DNA from: Zhengitettix transpicula
Lineage: Eukaryota; Arthropoda; Insecta; Orthoptera; Tetrigidae
DNA: 64,000 nt
Direction of reading: 5' to 3'
Assembly (NCBI GenBank): GCA_037074705.1
Contig: JAYJMR010000042.1
Coordinates: forward strand, 62,001-126,000
Position numbers and translations under genes: made by a program. Within the stretch, counting starts at the first letter, position 1. Every line of letters begins with the position of its first letter. Below are positions 25,501 to 40,130 of the stretch, piece after piece. A model generated the notes under the pieces. It was not told where the DNA came from, searched no databases, and saw nothing but the letters and a program-made list of their open reading frames with translations.

Positions 25501-28359
25501 AATTACTCAAACCTGCACTTCTAAAATCTTAATCCATTAATATTAATTAATATATCGTAATATTTCGACGTTTCGACGACAAGTTTGGAATTTCACCAAC
25601 CAAGAATCTTCAAATAACAAAGTCTTATTTCATAATAAATGACTCGTTCTTTATAAAAATTACTCAAACCAGCACTTCTAAAATCTTAATCCATTAATAT
25701 TAATTAATATATCGTAATATTTCGACGTTTCGACGACAAGTTTGGAATTTCACCAACCAAGAATCTTCAAATAACAAAGTCTTATTTCATAATAAATGAC
25801 TCGTTCTTTATAAAAATTACTCAAACCTGCACTTCTAAAATCTTAATCTATTAATATTAATTAATATATCGTAATATTTCGACGTTTCGACGACAAGTTT
25901 GGAATTTCACCAACCAAGAATCTTCAAATAACAAAGTCTTATTTCATAATAAATGACTCGTTCTTTATAAAAATTACTCAAACCTGCACTTCTAAAATCT
26001 TAATCCATTAATATTAATTAATATATCGTAATATTTCGACGTTTCGACGACAAGTTTGGAATATCACCAACCAAGAATCTTTAAATAACAAAGTCTTATT
26101 TCATAATAAATGACTCGTTCTTTATAAAAATTACTCAAACCTGCACTTCTAAAATCTTAATCCATTAATATTAATTAATATATCGTAATATTTTGACGTT
26201 TCGACGACAAGTTTGGAATTTCACCAACCAAGACTCTTCAAATAACTAAGTCTTATTTCATAATAAATGACTAGTTCTTTATAAAAATTACTCAAACCTG
26301 CACTTCTAAAATCTTAATCCATTAATATTATTTAATATATCGTAATATTTCGACGTTTCGACGACAAGTTTGGAATTTCACCAACCAAGAATCTTCAAAT
26401 AACAAAGTCTTAATTCATAATAAATGATTCGTTCTTTATAAAAATTACTCAAACCAGCACTTCTAAAATCATAATCCATTAATATTAATTAATATATCGT
26501 AATATTTCGACGTTTCGACGACAAGTTTGGAATTTCACCAACCAAGAATCTTCAAATAACAAAGTCTTATTTCATAATAAATGACTCGTTCTTTATAAAA
26601 ATTACTCAAACCAGCACTTCTAAAATCTTAATCCATTAATATTAATTAATATATCGTAATATTTCGACGTTTCGACGACAAGTTTGGAATTTCACCAACC
26701 AAGAATTTTAAAATAACAAAGTCTTATTTCATAATAAATGACTCGTTCTTTATAAAAATTACTCAAACCAGCACTTCTAAAATCTTAATCCATTAATATT
26801 AATTAATATTTCGTAATATTTCGACGTTTCGACGACAAGTTTGGAATTTCACCAACCAAGAATCTTCAAATAACAAAGTCTTATTTCATAATAAATGACT
26901 CGTTCTTTATAAAAATTACTCAAACCTGCACTTCTAAAATCTTAATCCATTAATATTAATTAATATATCGTAATATTTCGACGTTTCGACGACAAGTTTG
27001 GAATTTCACCAACCAAGAATCTTCAAATAACAAAGTCTTATTTCATAATAAATGACTCGTTCTTTATAAAAATTACTCAAACCAGCACTTCTAAAATCTT
27101 AATCCATTAATATTAATTAATATATCGTAATATTTCGAAGTTTCGACGACAAGTTTGGAATTTCACCAACCAAGAATCTTCAAATAACAAAGTCTTATTT
27201 CATAATAAATGACTCGTTCTTTATAAAAATTACTCAAACCTGCACTTCTAAAATCTTAATCCATTAATATTAATTAATATATCGTAAAATTTCGACGTTT
27301 CGACGAAAAGTTTGGAATTTCACCAACCAAGAATCTTCAAATAACAAAGTCTTATTTCATAATAAATGACTCGTTCTTTATAAAAATTACTCAAACCTGC
27401 ACTTCTAAAATCTTAATCCATTAATATTAATTAATATATCGTAATATTTCGACGTATCGACGACAAGTTTGGAATTTCACCAACCAAGAATCTTCAAATA
27501 ACAAAGTCTTATTTCATATAAAATGACTCGTTCTTTATAAAAATTACTCAAACCTGCACTTCTAAATTCTTAATCTATTAATATTAATTAATATATCCCA
27601 ATATTTCGACGTTTCGACGACAAGTTTGGAATTTCACCAACCAAGAATCTTTAAATAACAAAGTCTTATTTCATAATAAATGACTCGTTCTTTATAAAAA
27701 TTACTCTAACCTGCACTTCTAAAATCTTATTCCATTAATATTAATTAATATATCGTAATATTTCGACGTTTCGTCGACAAGTTTGGAATTTCACCAACCA
27801 AGAATCTTCAAATAACAAAGTCTTATTTCAAAATAAATGACTCGTTCTTTATAAAAATTACTCAAACCTGCACTTCTAAAATCTTAATCTATTAATATTA
27901 ATTAATATATCCCAATATTTCGACGTTTCGACGACAAGTTTGGAATTTCACCAACCAAGAATCTTCAAATAACAAAGTCTTATTTCATAATAAATGACTC
28001 GTTCTTTATAAAAATTACTCAAACCTGCATTTCTAAAATCTTAATCCATTAATATTAATTAATATATCGTAATATTTCGACGTTTCGACGACAAGTTTGG
28101 AATTTCACAAACCAAGAATCTTCAAATAACAAAGTCTTATTTCATAATAAATGACTCGTTCTTTATAAAAATTACTCAAACCAGCACTTCTAAAATCTTA
28201 ATCCATTAATATTAATTAATATATCGTAATATTTCGACGTTTCGACGACAAGTTTGGAATTTCACCAACCAAGAATCTTCAAATAACAAAGTCTTATTTC
28301 ATAATAAATGACTCGTTCTTTATAAAAATTAGTCAAACCTGCACTTCTAAAATCTTAAT
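22552..28359 (+). repeat. Super-unit U1, 37 monomers
   Basis: Bounded by the rare CCATTAACATT at 22,552 and 28,360 (5,808 bp). Diagnostic variants in order: GACGGCAAG (23,221), TCGAGGTTTCG (23,526), TTAAGATATCG (23,666), GGAATATCACC (23,706), AAGACTCTTC (24,347), CTTAATTCAT (24,526), TCGAGTTTTCG (25,409), AATTTTAAAATAAC (about 26,705), TCGAAGTTTCG (27,136), CGTATCGACG (27,461), TTTCGTCGACAAG (27,771), GCATTTCTAAA (28,027) and CACAAACC (28,107). Inside it a 12-monomer tandem duplication repeats the AAGACTCTTC and CTTAATTCAT monomers 1,883 bp later (26,230 and 26,409). Confidence 0.92.
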
Positions 28360-31300
28360 CCATTAACATTAATTAATATATCGTAATATTTCGACGTTTC
28401 GACGACAAGTTTGGAATTTCACCAACCAAGAATCTTCAAATAACAAAGTCTTATTTCATAATAAATGACTCGTTCTTTATAAAAATTACTCAAACCAGCA
28501 CTTCTAAAATCTTAATCCATTAATATTAATTAATATATCGTAATATTTCGACGTTTCGACGACAAGTTTGGAATTTCACCAACCAAGAATCTTCAAATAA
28601 CAAAGTCTTATTTCATAATAAATGACTCGTTCTTTATAAAAATTACTCAAACCAGCACTTCTAAAATCTTAATCTATTAATATTAATTAATATATCCCAA
28701 TATTTCGACGTTTCGACGACAAGTTTGGAATTTCACCAACCAAGAATCTTCAAAAAACAAAGCCTTATTTCATAATAAATGACTCGTTCTTTATAAAAAT
28801 TACTCAAACCTGCACTTCTAAAATCTTAATCCATTAATATTAATTAATATATCGTAATATTTCGACGTTTCGACGACAAGTTTGGAATTTCACCAACCAA
28901 GAATCTTCAAATAACAAAGTCTTATTTCATAATAAATGACTCGTTCTTTATAAAAATTACTCAAACCTGCACTTCTAAAATCTTAATCCATTAATATTAA
29001 TTAATATATCGTAATATTTCGACGTTTCGACGGCAAGTTTGGAATTTCACCAACCAAGAATCTTCAAATAACAAAGTCTTATTTCATAATAAATGACTCG
29101 TTCTTTATAAAAATTACTCAAACCAGCACTTCTAAAATCTTAATCTATTAATATTAATTAATATATCCCAATATTTCGACGTTTCGACGACAAGTTTGGA
29201 ATTTCACCAACCAAGAATCTTCAAATAACAAAGTCTTATTTCATAATAAATGACTCGTTCTTTATAAAAATTACTCAAACCTGCACTTCTAAAATCTTAA
29301 TCCATTAATATTAATTAATATATCGTAATATTTCGAGGTTTCGACGACAAGTTTGGAATTTCACCAACCAAGAATCTTCAAATAACAAAGTCTTATTTCA
29401 TAATAAATGACTCGTTCTTTATAAAAATTAGTCAAACCTGCACTTCTAAAATCTTAATCCATTAATATTAATTAAGATATCGTAATATTTCGACGTTTCG
29501 ACGACAAGTTTGGAATATCACCAACCAAGAATCTTCAAATAACAAAGTCTTATTTCATAATAAATGACTCGTTCTTTATAAAAATTACTCAAACCAGCAC
29601 TTCTAAAATCTTAATCCATTAATATTAATTAATATATCGTAATATTTCGACGTTTCGACGACAAGTTTGGAATTTCACCAACCAAGAATCTTCAAATAAC
29701 AAAGTCTTAATTCATAATAAATGATTCGTTCTTTATAAAAATTACTCAAACCAGCACTTCTAAAATCATAATCCATTAATATTAATTAATATATCGTAAT
29801 ATTTCGACGTTTCGACGACAAGTTTGGAATTTCACCAACCAAGAATCTTCAAATAACAAAGTCTTATTTCATAATAAATGACTCGTTCTTTATAAAAATT
29901 ACTCAAACCAGCACTTCTAAAATCTTAATCCATTAATATTAATTAATATATCGTAATATTTCGACGTTTCGACGACAAGTTTGGAATTTCACCAACCAAG
30001 AATTTTAAAATAACAAAGTCTTATTTCATAATAAATGACTCGTTCTTTATAAAAATTACTCAAACCAGCACTTCTAAAATCTTAATCCATTAATATTAAT
30101 TAATATTTCGTAATATTTCGACGTTTCGACGACAAGTTTGGAATTTCACCAACCAAGAATCTTCAAATAACAAAGTCTTATTTCATAATAAATGACTCGT
30201 TCTTTATAAAAATTACTCAAACCTGCACTTCTAAAATCTTAATCCATTAATATTAATTAATATATCGTAATATTTCGACGTTTCGACGACAAGTTTGGAA
30301 TTTCACCAACCAAGAATCTTCAAATAACAAAGTCTTATTTCATAATAAATGACTCGTTCTTTATAAAAATTACTCAAACCAGCACTTCTAAAATCTTAAT
30401 CCATTAATATTAATTAATATATCGTAATATTTCGAAGTTTCGACGACAAGTTTGGAATTTCACCAACCAAGAATCTTCAAATAACAAAGTCTTATTTCAT
30501 AATAAATGACTCGTTCTTTATAAAAATTACTCAAACCTGCACTTCTAAAATCTTAATCCATTAATATTAATTAATATATCGTAAAATTTCGACGTTTCGA
30601 CGAAAAGTTTGGAATTTCACCAACCAAGAATCTTCAAATAACAAAGTCTTATTTCATAATAAATGACTCGTTCTTTATAAAAATTACTCAAACCTGCACT
30701 TCTAAAATCTTAATCCATTAATATTAATTAATATATCGTAATATTTCGACGTATCGACGACAAGTTTGGAATTTCACCAACCAAGAATCTTCAAATAACA
30801 AAGTCTTATTTCATATAAAATGACTCGTTCTTTATAAAAATTACTCAAACCTGCACTTCTAAATTCTTAATCTATTAATATTAATTAATATATCCCAATA
30901 TTTCGACGTTTCGACGACAAGTTTGGAATTTCACCAACCAAGAATCTTTAAATAACAAAGTCTTATTTCATAATAAATGACTCGTTCTTTATAAAAATTA
31001 CTCTAACCTGCACTTCTAAAATCTTATTCCATTAATATTAATTAATATATCGTAATATTTCGACGTTTCGTCGACAAGTTTGGAATTTCACCAACCAAGA
31101 ATCTTCAAATAACAAAGTCTTATTTCAAAATAAATGACTCGTTCTTTATAAAAATTACTCAAACCTGCACTTCTAAAATCTTAATCTATTAATATTAATT
31201 AATATATCCCAATATTTCGACGTTTCGACGACAAGTTTGGAATTTCACCAACCAAGAATCTTCAAATAACAAAGTCTTATTTCATAATAAATGACTCGTT

Positions 31301-32127
31301 CTTTATAAAAATTACTCAAACCTGCATTTCTAAAATCTTAATCCATTAATATTAATTAATATATCGTAATATTTCGACGTTTCGACGACAAGTTTGGAAT
31401 TTCACCAACCAAGAATCTTCAAATAACAAAGTCTTATTTCATAATAAATGACTCGTTCTTTATAAAAATTACTCAAACCTGCACTTCTAAAATCTTAATC
31501 CATTAATATTAATTAATATATCGTAATATTTCGACGTTTCGACGACAAGTTTGGAATTTCACCAACCAAGAATCTTCAAATAACAAAGTCTTATTTCATA
31601 ATAAATGACTCGTTCTTTATAAAAATTACTCAAACCTGCACTTCTAAAATCTTAATCCATTAATATTATTTAATATATCGTAATATTTCGACGTTTCGAC
31701 GACAAGTTTGGAATTTCACCAACCAAGAATCTTCAAATAACAAAGTCTTATTTCATAATAAATGATTCGTTCTTTATAAAAATTACTCAAACCAGCACTT
31801 CTAAAATCTTAATCCATTAATATTAATTAATATATCGTAATATTTCGACGTTTCGACGACAAGTTTGGAATTTCACAAACCAAGAATCTTCAAATAACAA
31901 AGTCTTATTTCATAATAAATGACTCGTTCTTTATAAAAATTACTCAAACCAGCACTTCTAAAATCTTAATCCATTAATATTAATTAATATATCGTAATAT
32001 TTCGACGTTTCGACGACAAGTTTGGAATTTCACCAACCAAGAATCTTCAAATAACAAAGTCTTATTTCATAATAAATGACTCGTTCTTTATAAAAATTAG
32101 TCAAACCTGCACTTCTAAAATCTTAAT
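28360..32127 (+). repeat. Super-unit U2, 24 monomers
   Basis: Bounded by CCATTAACATT at 28,360 and 32,128 (3,768 bp). It is colinear with U1 at the start (GACGGCAAG near 29,029, TCGAGGTTTCG near 29,334, TTAAGATATCG near 29,474). It then jumps, between about 29,615 and 29,706, straight to the monomer that in U1 lies at about 26,408, which omits 16 monomers. It follows U1 again (offset 3,297 bp, 21 monomers) to GCATTTCTAAA at 31,325. There it has three extra monomers, including one with ATTATTTAATA, before CACAAACC at 31,874. The length fits exactly: 37 - 16 + 3 = 24. Confidence 0.92.
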
Positions 32128-35100
32128 CCATTAACATTAATTAATATATCGTAATATTTCGACGTTTCGACGACAAGTTTGGAATTTCACCAACCAAGAA
32201 TCTTCAAATAACAAAGTCTTATTTCATAATAAATGACTCGTTCTTTATAAAAATTACTCAAACCAGCACTTCTAAAATCTTAATCCATTAATATTAATTA
32301 ATATATCGTAATATTTCGACGTTTCGACGACAAGTTTGGAATTTCACCAACCAAGAATCTTCAAATAACAAAGTCTTATTTCATAATAAATGACTCGTTC
32401 TTTATAAAAATTACTCAAACCAGCACTTCTAAAATCTTAATCTATTAATATTAATTAATATATCCCAATATTTCGACGTTTCGACGACAAGTTTGGAATT
32501 TCACCAACCAAGAATCTTCAAAAAACAAAGTCTTATTTCATAATAAATGACTCGTTCTTTATAAAAATTACTCAAACCTGCACTTCTAAAATCTTAATCC
32601 ATTAATATTAATTAATATATCGTAATATTTCGACGTTTCGACGACAAGTTTGGAATTTCACCAACCAAGAATCTTCAAATAACAAAGTCTTATTTCATAA
32701 TAAATGACTCGTTCTTTATAAAAATTACTCAAACCTGCACTTCTAAAATCTTAATCCATTAATATTAATTAATATATCGTAATATTTCGACGTTTCGACG
32801 GCAAGTTTGGAATTTCACCAACCAAGAATCTTCAAATAACAAAGTCTTATTTCATAATAAATGACTCGTTCTTTATAAAAATTACTCAAACCAGCACTTC
32901 TAAAATCTTAATCTATTAATATTAATTAATATATCCCAATATTTCGACGTTTCGACGACAAGTTTGGAATTTCACCAACCAAGAATCTTCAAATAACAAA
33001 GTCTTATTTCATAATAAATGACTCGTTCTTTATAAAAATTACTCAAACCTGCACTTCTAAAATCTTAATCCATTAATATTAATTAATATATCGTAATATT
33101 TCGAGGTTTCGACGACAAGTTTGGAATTTCACCAACCAAGAATCTTCAAATAACAAAGTCTTATTTCATAATAAATGACTCGTTCTTTATAAAAATTAGT
33201 CAAACCTGCACTTCTAAAATCTTAATCCATTAATATTAATTAAGATATCGTAATATTTCGACGTTTCGACGACAAGTTTGGAATATCACCAACCAAGAAT
33301 CTTCAAATAACAAAGTCTTATTTCATAATAAATGACTCGTTCTTTATAAAAATTACTCAAACCAGCACTTCTAAAATCTTAATCCATTAATATTTATTAA
33401 TATATCGTAATATTTCGACGTTTCGACGACAAGTTTGGAATTTCACCAACCAAGAATCTTCAAATAACAAAGTCTTATTTCATAATAAATGACTCGTTCT
33501 TTATAAAAATTACTCAAACCTGCACTTCTAAAATCTTAATCTATTAATATTAATTAATATATCGTAATATTTCGACGTTTCGACGACAAGTTTGGAATTT
33601 CACCAACCAAGAATCTTCAAATAACAAAGTCTTATTTCATAATAAATGATTCGTTCTTTATAAAAATTACTCAAACCTGCACTTCTAAAATCTTAATCCA
33701 TTAATATTAATTAATATATCGTAATATTTCGACGTTTCGACGACAAGTTTGGAATTTCACCAACCAAGAATCTTCAAATAACAAAGTCTTATTTCATAAT
33801 AAATGACTCGTTCTTTATAAAAATTACTCAAACCTGCACTTCTAAAATCTTAATCCATTAATATTAATTAATATATCGTAATATTTCGACGTTTCGACGA
33901 CAAGTTTGGAATTTCACCAACCAAGACTCTTCAAATAACTAAGTCTTATTTCATAATAAATGACTAGTTCTTTATAAAAATTACTCAAACCTGCACTTCT
34001 AAAATCTTAATCCATTAATATTATTTAATATATCGTAATATTTCGACGTTTCGACGACAAGTTTGGAATTTCACCAACCAAGAATCTTCAAATAACAAAG
34101 TCTTAATTCATAATAAATGATTCGTTCTTTATAAAAATTACTCAAACCAGCACTTCTAAAATCATAATCCATTAATATTAATTAATATATCGTAATATTT
34201 CGACGTTTCGACGACAAGTTTGGAATTTCACCAACCAAGAATCTTCAAATAACAAAGTCTTATTTCATAATAAATGACTCGTTCTTTATAAAAATTACTC
34301 AAACCTGCACCACTAAAATCTTATTCCATTAATATTAATTAATATATTGTAATATTTCGACGTTTCGACGACAAGTTTGGAATTTCACCAACCAAGAATC
34401 TTCAAATAACAAAGGCTTATTACATAATAAATGACTCGTTCTTTATGAAAATTACTCAAACCTGCACTTCTAAAATCTTAATCCATTATTATTAATTAAT
34501 ATATCGTAATATTTCGACGTTTCGACGACAAGTTTGGAATTTCACCATCCAAGAATCTTCAAATAACAAAGTCTTATTTCATAATAAATGACTCGTTCTT
34601 TATAAAAATTACTCAAACCTGCACTTCTAAAATCTTAATCCATTAATATTAATTATTATATCGTAATATTTCGACGTTTCGACGACAAGTTTGGAATTTC
34701 ACCAACCAAGAATCTTCAAATAACAAAGTCTTATTTCATAATAAATGACTCGTTCTTTATAAAAATTACTCAAACCAGCACTTCTAAAATCTTAATCTAT
34801 TAATATTAATTAATATATCCCAATATTTCGACGTTTCGACGACAAGTTTGGAATTTCACCAACCAAGAATCTTCAAATAACAAAGTCTTATTTCATAATA
34901 AATGACTCGTTCTTTATAAAAATTACTCAAACCTGCACTTCTAAAATCTTAATCCATTAATATTAATTAATATATCGTAATATTTCGAGTTTTCGACGAC
35001 AAGTTTGGAATTTCACCAACCAAGAATCTTCAAATAACAAAGTCTTATTTCATAATAAATGACTCGTTCTTTATAAAAATTACTCAAACCTGCACTTCTA

Positions 35101-38100
35101 AAATCTTAATCCATTAATATTAATTAATATATCGTAATATTTCGACGTTTCGACGACAAGTTTGGAATTTCACCAACCAAGAATCTTCAAATAACAAAGT
35201 CTTATTTCATAATAAATGACTCGTTCTTTATAAAAATTACTCAAACCAGCACTTCTAAAATCTTAATCCATTAATATTAATTAATATATCGTAATATTTC
35301 GACGTTTCGACGACAAGTTTGGAATTTCACCAACCAAGAATCTTCAAATAACAAAGTCTTATTTCATAATAAATGACTCGTTCTTTATAAAAATTACTCA
35401 AACCTGCACTTCTAAAATCTTAATCTATTAATATTAATTAATATATCGTAATATTTCGACGTTTCGACGACAAGTTTGGAATTTCACCAACCAAGAATCT
35501 TCAAATAACAAAGTCTTATTTCATAATAAATGACTCGTTCTTTATAAAAATTACTCAAACCTGCACTTCTAAAATCTTAATCCATTAATATTAATTAATA
35601 TATCGTAATATTTCGACGTTTCGACGACAAGTTTGGAATATCACCAACCAAGAATCTTTAAATAACAAAGTCTTATTTCATAATAAATGACTCGTTCTTT
35701 ATAAAAATTACTCAAACCTGCACTTCTAAAATCTTAATCCATTAATATTAATTAATATATCGTAATATTTTGACGTTTCGACGACAAGTTTGGAATTTCA
35801 CCAACCAAGACTCTTCAAATAACTAAGTCTTATTTCATAATAAATGACTAGTTCTTTATAAAAATTACTCAAACCTGCACTTCTAAAATCTTAATCCATT
35901 AATATTATTTAATATATCGTAATATTTCGACGTTTCGACGACAAGTTTGGAATTTCACCAACCAAGAATCTTCAAATAACAAAGTCTTAATTCATAATAA
36001 ATGATTCGTTCTTTATAAAAATTACTCAAACCAGCACTTCTAAAATCATAATCCATTAATATTAATTAATATATCGTAATATTTCGACGTTTCGACGACA
36101 AGTTTGGAATTTCACCAACCAAGAATCTTCAAATAACAAAGTCTTATTTCATAATAAATGACTCGTTCTTTATAAAAATTACTCAAACCAGCACTTCTAA
36201 AATCTTAATCCATTAATATTAATTAATATATCGTAATATTTCGACGTTTCGACGACAAGTTTGGAATTTCACCAACCAAGAATTTTAAAATAACAAAGTC
36301 TTATTTCATAATAAATGACTCGTTCTTTATAAAAATTACTCAAACCAGCACTTCTAAAATCTTAATACATTAATATTAATTAATATTTCGTAATATTTCG
36401 ACGTTTCGACGACAAGTTTGGAATTTCACCAACCAAGAATCTTCAAATAACAAAGTCTTATTTCATAATAAATGACTCGTTCTTTATAAAAATTACTCAA
36501 ACCTGCACTTCTAAAATCTTAATCCATTAATATTTATTAATATATCGTAATATTTCGACGTTTCGACGACAAGTTTGGAATTTCACCAACCAAGAATCTT
36601 CAAATAACAAAGTCTTATTTCATAATAAATGACTCGTTCTTTATAAAAATTACTCAAACCAGCACTTCTAAAATCTTAATCCATTAATATTTATTAATAT
36701 ATCGTAATATTTCGAAGTTTCGACGACAAGTTTGGAATTTCACCAACCAAGAATCTTCAAATAACAAAGTTTTATTTCATAATAAATGACTCGTTCTTTA
36801 TAAAAATTACTCAAACCTGCACTTCTAAAATCTTAATCCATTAATATTAATTAATATATCGTAATATTTCGACGTTTCGACGAAAAGTTTGGAATTTCAC
36901 CAACCAAGAATCTTCAAATAACAAAGTCTTATTTCATAATAAATGACTCGTTCTTTATAAAAATTACTCAAACCTGCACTTCTAAAATCTTAATCCATTA
37001 ATATTAATTAATATATCGTAATATTTCGACGTTTCGACGACAAGTTTGGAATTTCACCAACCAAGAATCTTCAAATAACAAAGTCTTATTTCATATAAAA
37101 TGACTCGTTCTTTATAAAAATTACTCAAACCTGCACTTCTAAATTCTTAATCTATTAATATTAATTAATATATCCCAATATTTCGACGTTTCGACGACAA
37201 GTTTGGAATTTCACCAACCCAGAATCTTCAAATAACAAAGTCTTATTTCATAATAAATGACTCGTTCTTTATAAAAATTACTCTAACCTGCACTTCTAAA
37301 ATCTTATTCCATTAATATTAATTAATATATCGTAATATTTCGACGTTTCGACGACAAGTTTGGAATTTCACCAACCAAGAATCTTCAAATAACAGTCTTA
37401 TTTCATAATAAATGACTCGTTCTTTATAAAAATTACTCAAACCTGCACTTCTAAAATCTTAATCTATTAATATTAATTAATATATCCCAATATTTCGACG
37501 TTTCGACGACAAGTTTGGAATTTCACCAACCAAGAATCTTCAAATAACAAAGTCTTATTTCATAATAAATGACTCGTTCTTTATAAAAATTACTCAAACC
37601 TGCATTTCTAAAATCTTAATCCATTAATATTAATTAATATATCGTAATATTTCGACGTTTCGACGACAAGTTTGGAATTTCACCAACCAAGAATCTTCAA
37701 ATAACAAAGTCTTATTTCATAATAAATGACTCGTTCTTTATAAAAATTACTCAAACCTGCACTTCTAAAATCTTAATCCATTAATATTAATTAATATATC
37801 GTAATATTTCGACGTTTCGACGACAAGTTTGGAATTTCACCAACCAAGAATCTTCAAATAACAAAGTCTTATTTCATAATAAATGACTCGTTCTTTATAA
37901 AAATTACTCAAACCAGCACTTCTAAAATCTTAATCCATTAATATTAATTAATATATCGTAATATTTCGACGTTTCGACGACAAGTTTGGAATTTCACCAA
38001 CCAAGAATTTTAAAATAACAAAGTCTTATTTCATAATAAATGACTCGTTCTTTATAAAAATTACTCAAACCAGCACTTCTAAAATCTTAATCCATTAATA

Positions 38101-40130
38101 TTAATTAATATTTCGTAATATTTCGACGTTTCGACGACAAGTTTGGAATTTCACCAACCAAGAATCTTCAAATAACAAAGTCTTATTTCATAATAAATGA
38201 CTCGTTCTTTATAAAAATTACTCAAACCTGCACTTCTAAAATCTTAATCCATTAATATTTATTAATATATCGTAATATTTCGACGTTTCGACGACAAGTT
38301 TGGAATTTCACCAACCAAGAATCTTCAAATAACAAAGTCTTATTTCATAATAAATGACTCGTTCTTTATAAAAATTACTCAAACCAGCACTTCTAAAATC
38401 TTAATCCATTAATATTAATTAATATATCGTAATATTTCGAAGTTTCGACGACAAGTTTGGAATTTCACCAACCAAGAATCTTCAAATAACAAAGTTTTAT
38501 TTCATAATAAATGACTCGTTCTTTATAAAAATTACTCAAACCTGCACTTCTAAAATCTTAATCCATTAATATTAATTAATATATCGTAATATTTCGACGT
38601 TTCGACGAAAAGTTTGGAATTTCACCAACCAAGAATCTTCAAATAACAAAGTCTTATTTCATAATAAATGACTCGTTCTTTATAAAAATTACTCAAACCT
38701 GCACTTCTAAAATCTTAATCCATTAATATTAATTAATATATCGTAATATTTCGACGTTTCGACGACAAGTTTGGAATTTCACCAACCAAGAATCTTCAAA
38801 TAACAAAGTCTTATTTCATATAAAATGACTCGTTCTTTATAAAAATTACTCAAACCTGCACTTCTAAATTCTTAATCTATTAATATTAATTAATATATCC
38901 CAATATTTCGACGTTTCGACGACAAGTTTGGAATTTCACCAACCCAGAATCTTCAAATAACAAAGTCTTATTTCATAATAAATGACTCGTTCTTTATAAA
39001 AATTACTCTAACCTGCACTTCTAAAATCTTATTCCATTAATATTAATTAATATATCGTAATATTTCGACGTTTCGACGACAAGTTTGGAATTTCACCAAC
39101 CAAGAATCTTCAAATAACAGTCTTATTTCATAATAAATGACTCGTTCTTTATAAAAATTACTCAAACCTGCACTTCTAAAATCTTAATCTATTAATATTA
39201 ATTAATATATCCCAATATTTCGACGTTTCGACGACAAGTTTGGAATTTCACCAACCAAGAATCTTCAAATAACAAAGTCTTATTTCATAATAAATGACTC
39301 GTTCTTTATAAAAATTACTCAAACCTGCATTTCTAAAATCTTAATCCATTAATATTAATTAATATATCGTAATATTTCGACGTTTCGACGACAAGTTTGG
39401 AATTTCACCAACCAAGAATCTTCAAATAACAAAGTCTTATTTCATAATAAATGACTCGTTCTTTATAAAAATTACTCAAACCTGCACTTCTAAAATCTTA
39501 ATCCATTAATATTAATTAATATATCGTAATATTTCGACGTTTCGACGACAAGTTTGGAATTTCACCAACCAAGAATCTTCAAATAACAAAGTCTTATTTC
39601 ATAATAAATGACTCGTTCTTTATAAAAATTACTCAAACCTGCACTTCTAAAATCTTAATCCATTAATATTATTTAATATATCGTAATATTTCGACGTTTC
39701 GACGACAAGTTTGGAATTTCACCAACCAAGAATCTTCAAATAACAAAGTCTTATTTCATAATAAATGATTCGTTCTTTATAAAAATTACTCAAACCAGCA
39801 CTTCTAAAATCTTAATACTTTAATATTAATTAATATATCGTAATATTTCGACGTTTCGACGACAAGTTTGGAATTTCACAAACCAAGAATCTTCAAATAA
39901 CAAAGTCTTATTTCATAATAAATGACTCGTTCTTTATAAAAATTACTCAAACCAGCACTTCTAAAATCTTAATCCATTAATATTAATTAATATATCGTAA
40001 TATTTCGACGTTTCGACGACAAGTTTGGAATTTCACCAACCAAGAATCTTCAAATAACAAAGTCTTATTTCATAATAAATGACTCGTGCTTTATAAAAAT
40101 TAGTCAAACCTGCACTTCTAAAATCTTAAT
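32128..40130 (+). repeat. Super-unit U3, 51 monomers
   Basis: It runs from CCATTAACATT at 32,128 to the matching phase at 40,131 (8,003 bp). It carries the full U1 order at an offset of 9,577 bp in its first part (TCGAGTTTTCG at 25,409 and 34,986), including the 12-monomer duplication (AAGACTCTTC near 33,923 and 35,807). It has the three-monomer module seen in U2 before CACAAACC (39,877). It also has an 11-monomer tandem duplication of 1,725 bp (AATTTTAAAA at 36,281 and 38,006). The total agrees: 37 + 3 + 11 = 51. U1's CGTATCGACG and TTTCGTCGACAAG variants are absent here. Confidence 0.9.
36281..39730 (+). repeat. 11-monomer tandem duplication inside U3
   Basis: Two copies, 36,281-38,005 and 38,006 to about 39,730, offset by 1,725 bp. 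That is 11 x 157 minus the two bases missing in the shared variant AATAACAGTCTT (37,390 and 39,115). Other shared markers are TCGAAGTTTCG, AAAGTTTTATTTC, CGACGAAAAG, CATATAAAATG, CTAAATTCTT, CAACCCAGAATC and GCATTTCTAAA. The copies are almost identical, so this is one of the youngest duplications here. A private TATTTATTAATA near 36,691 separates them (TATTAATTAATA in the other copy). Confidence 0.92.
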
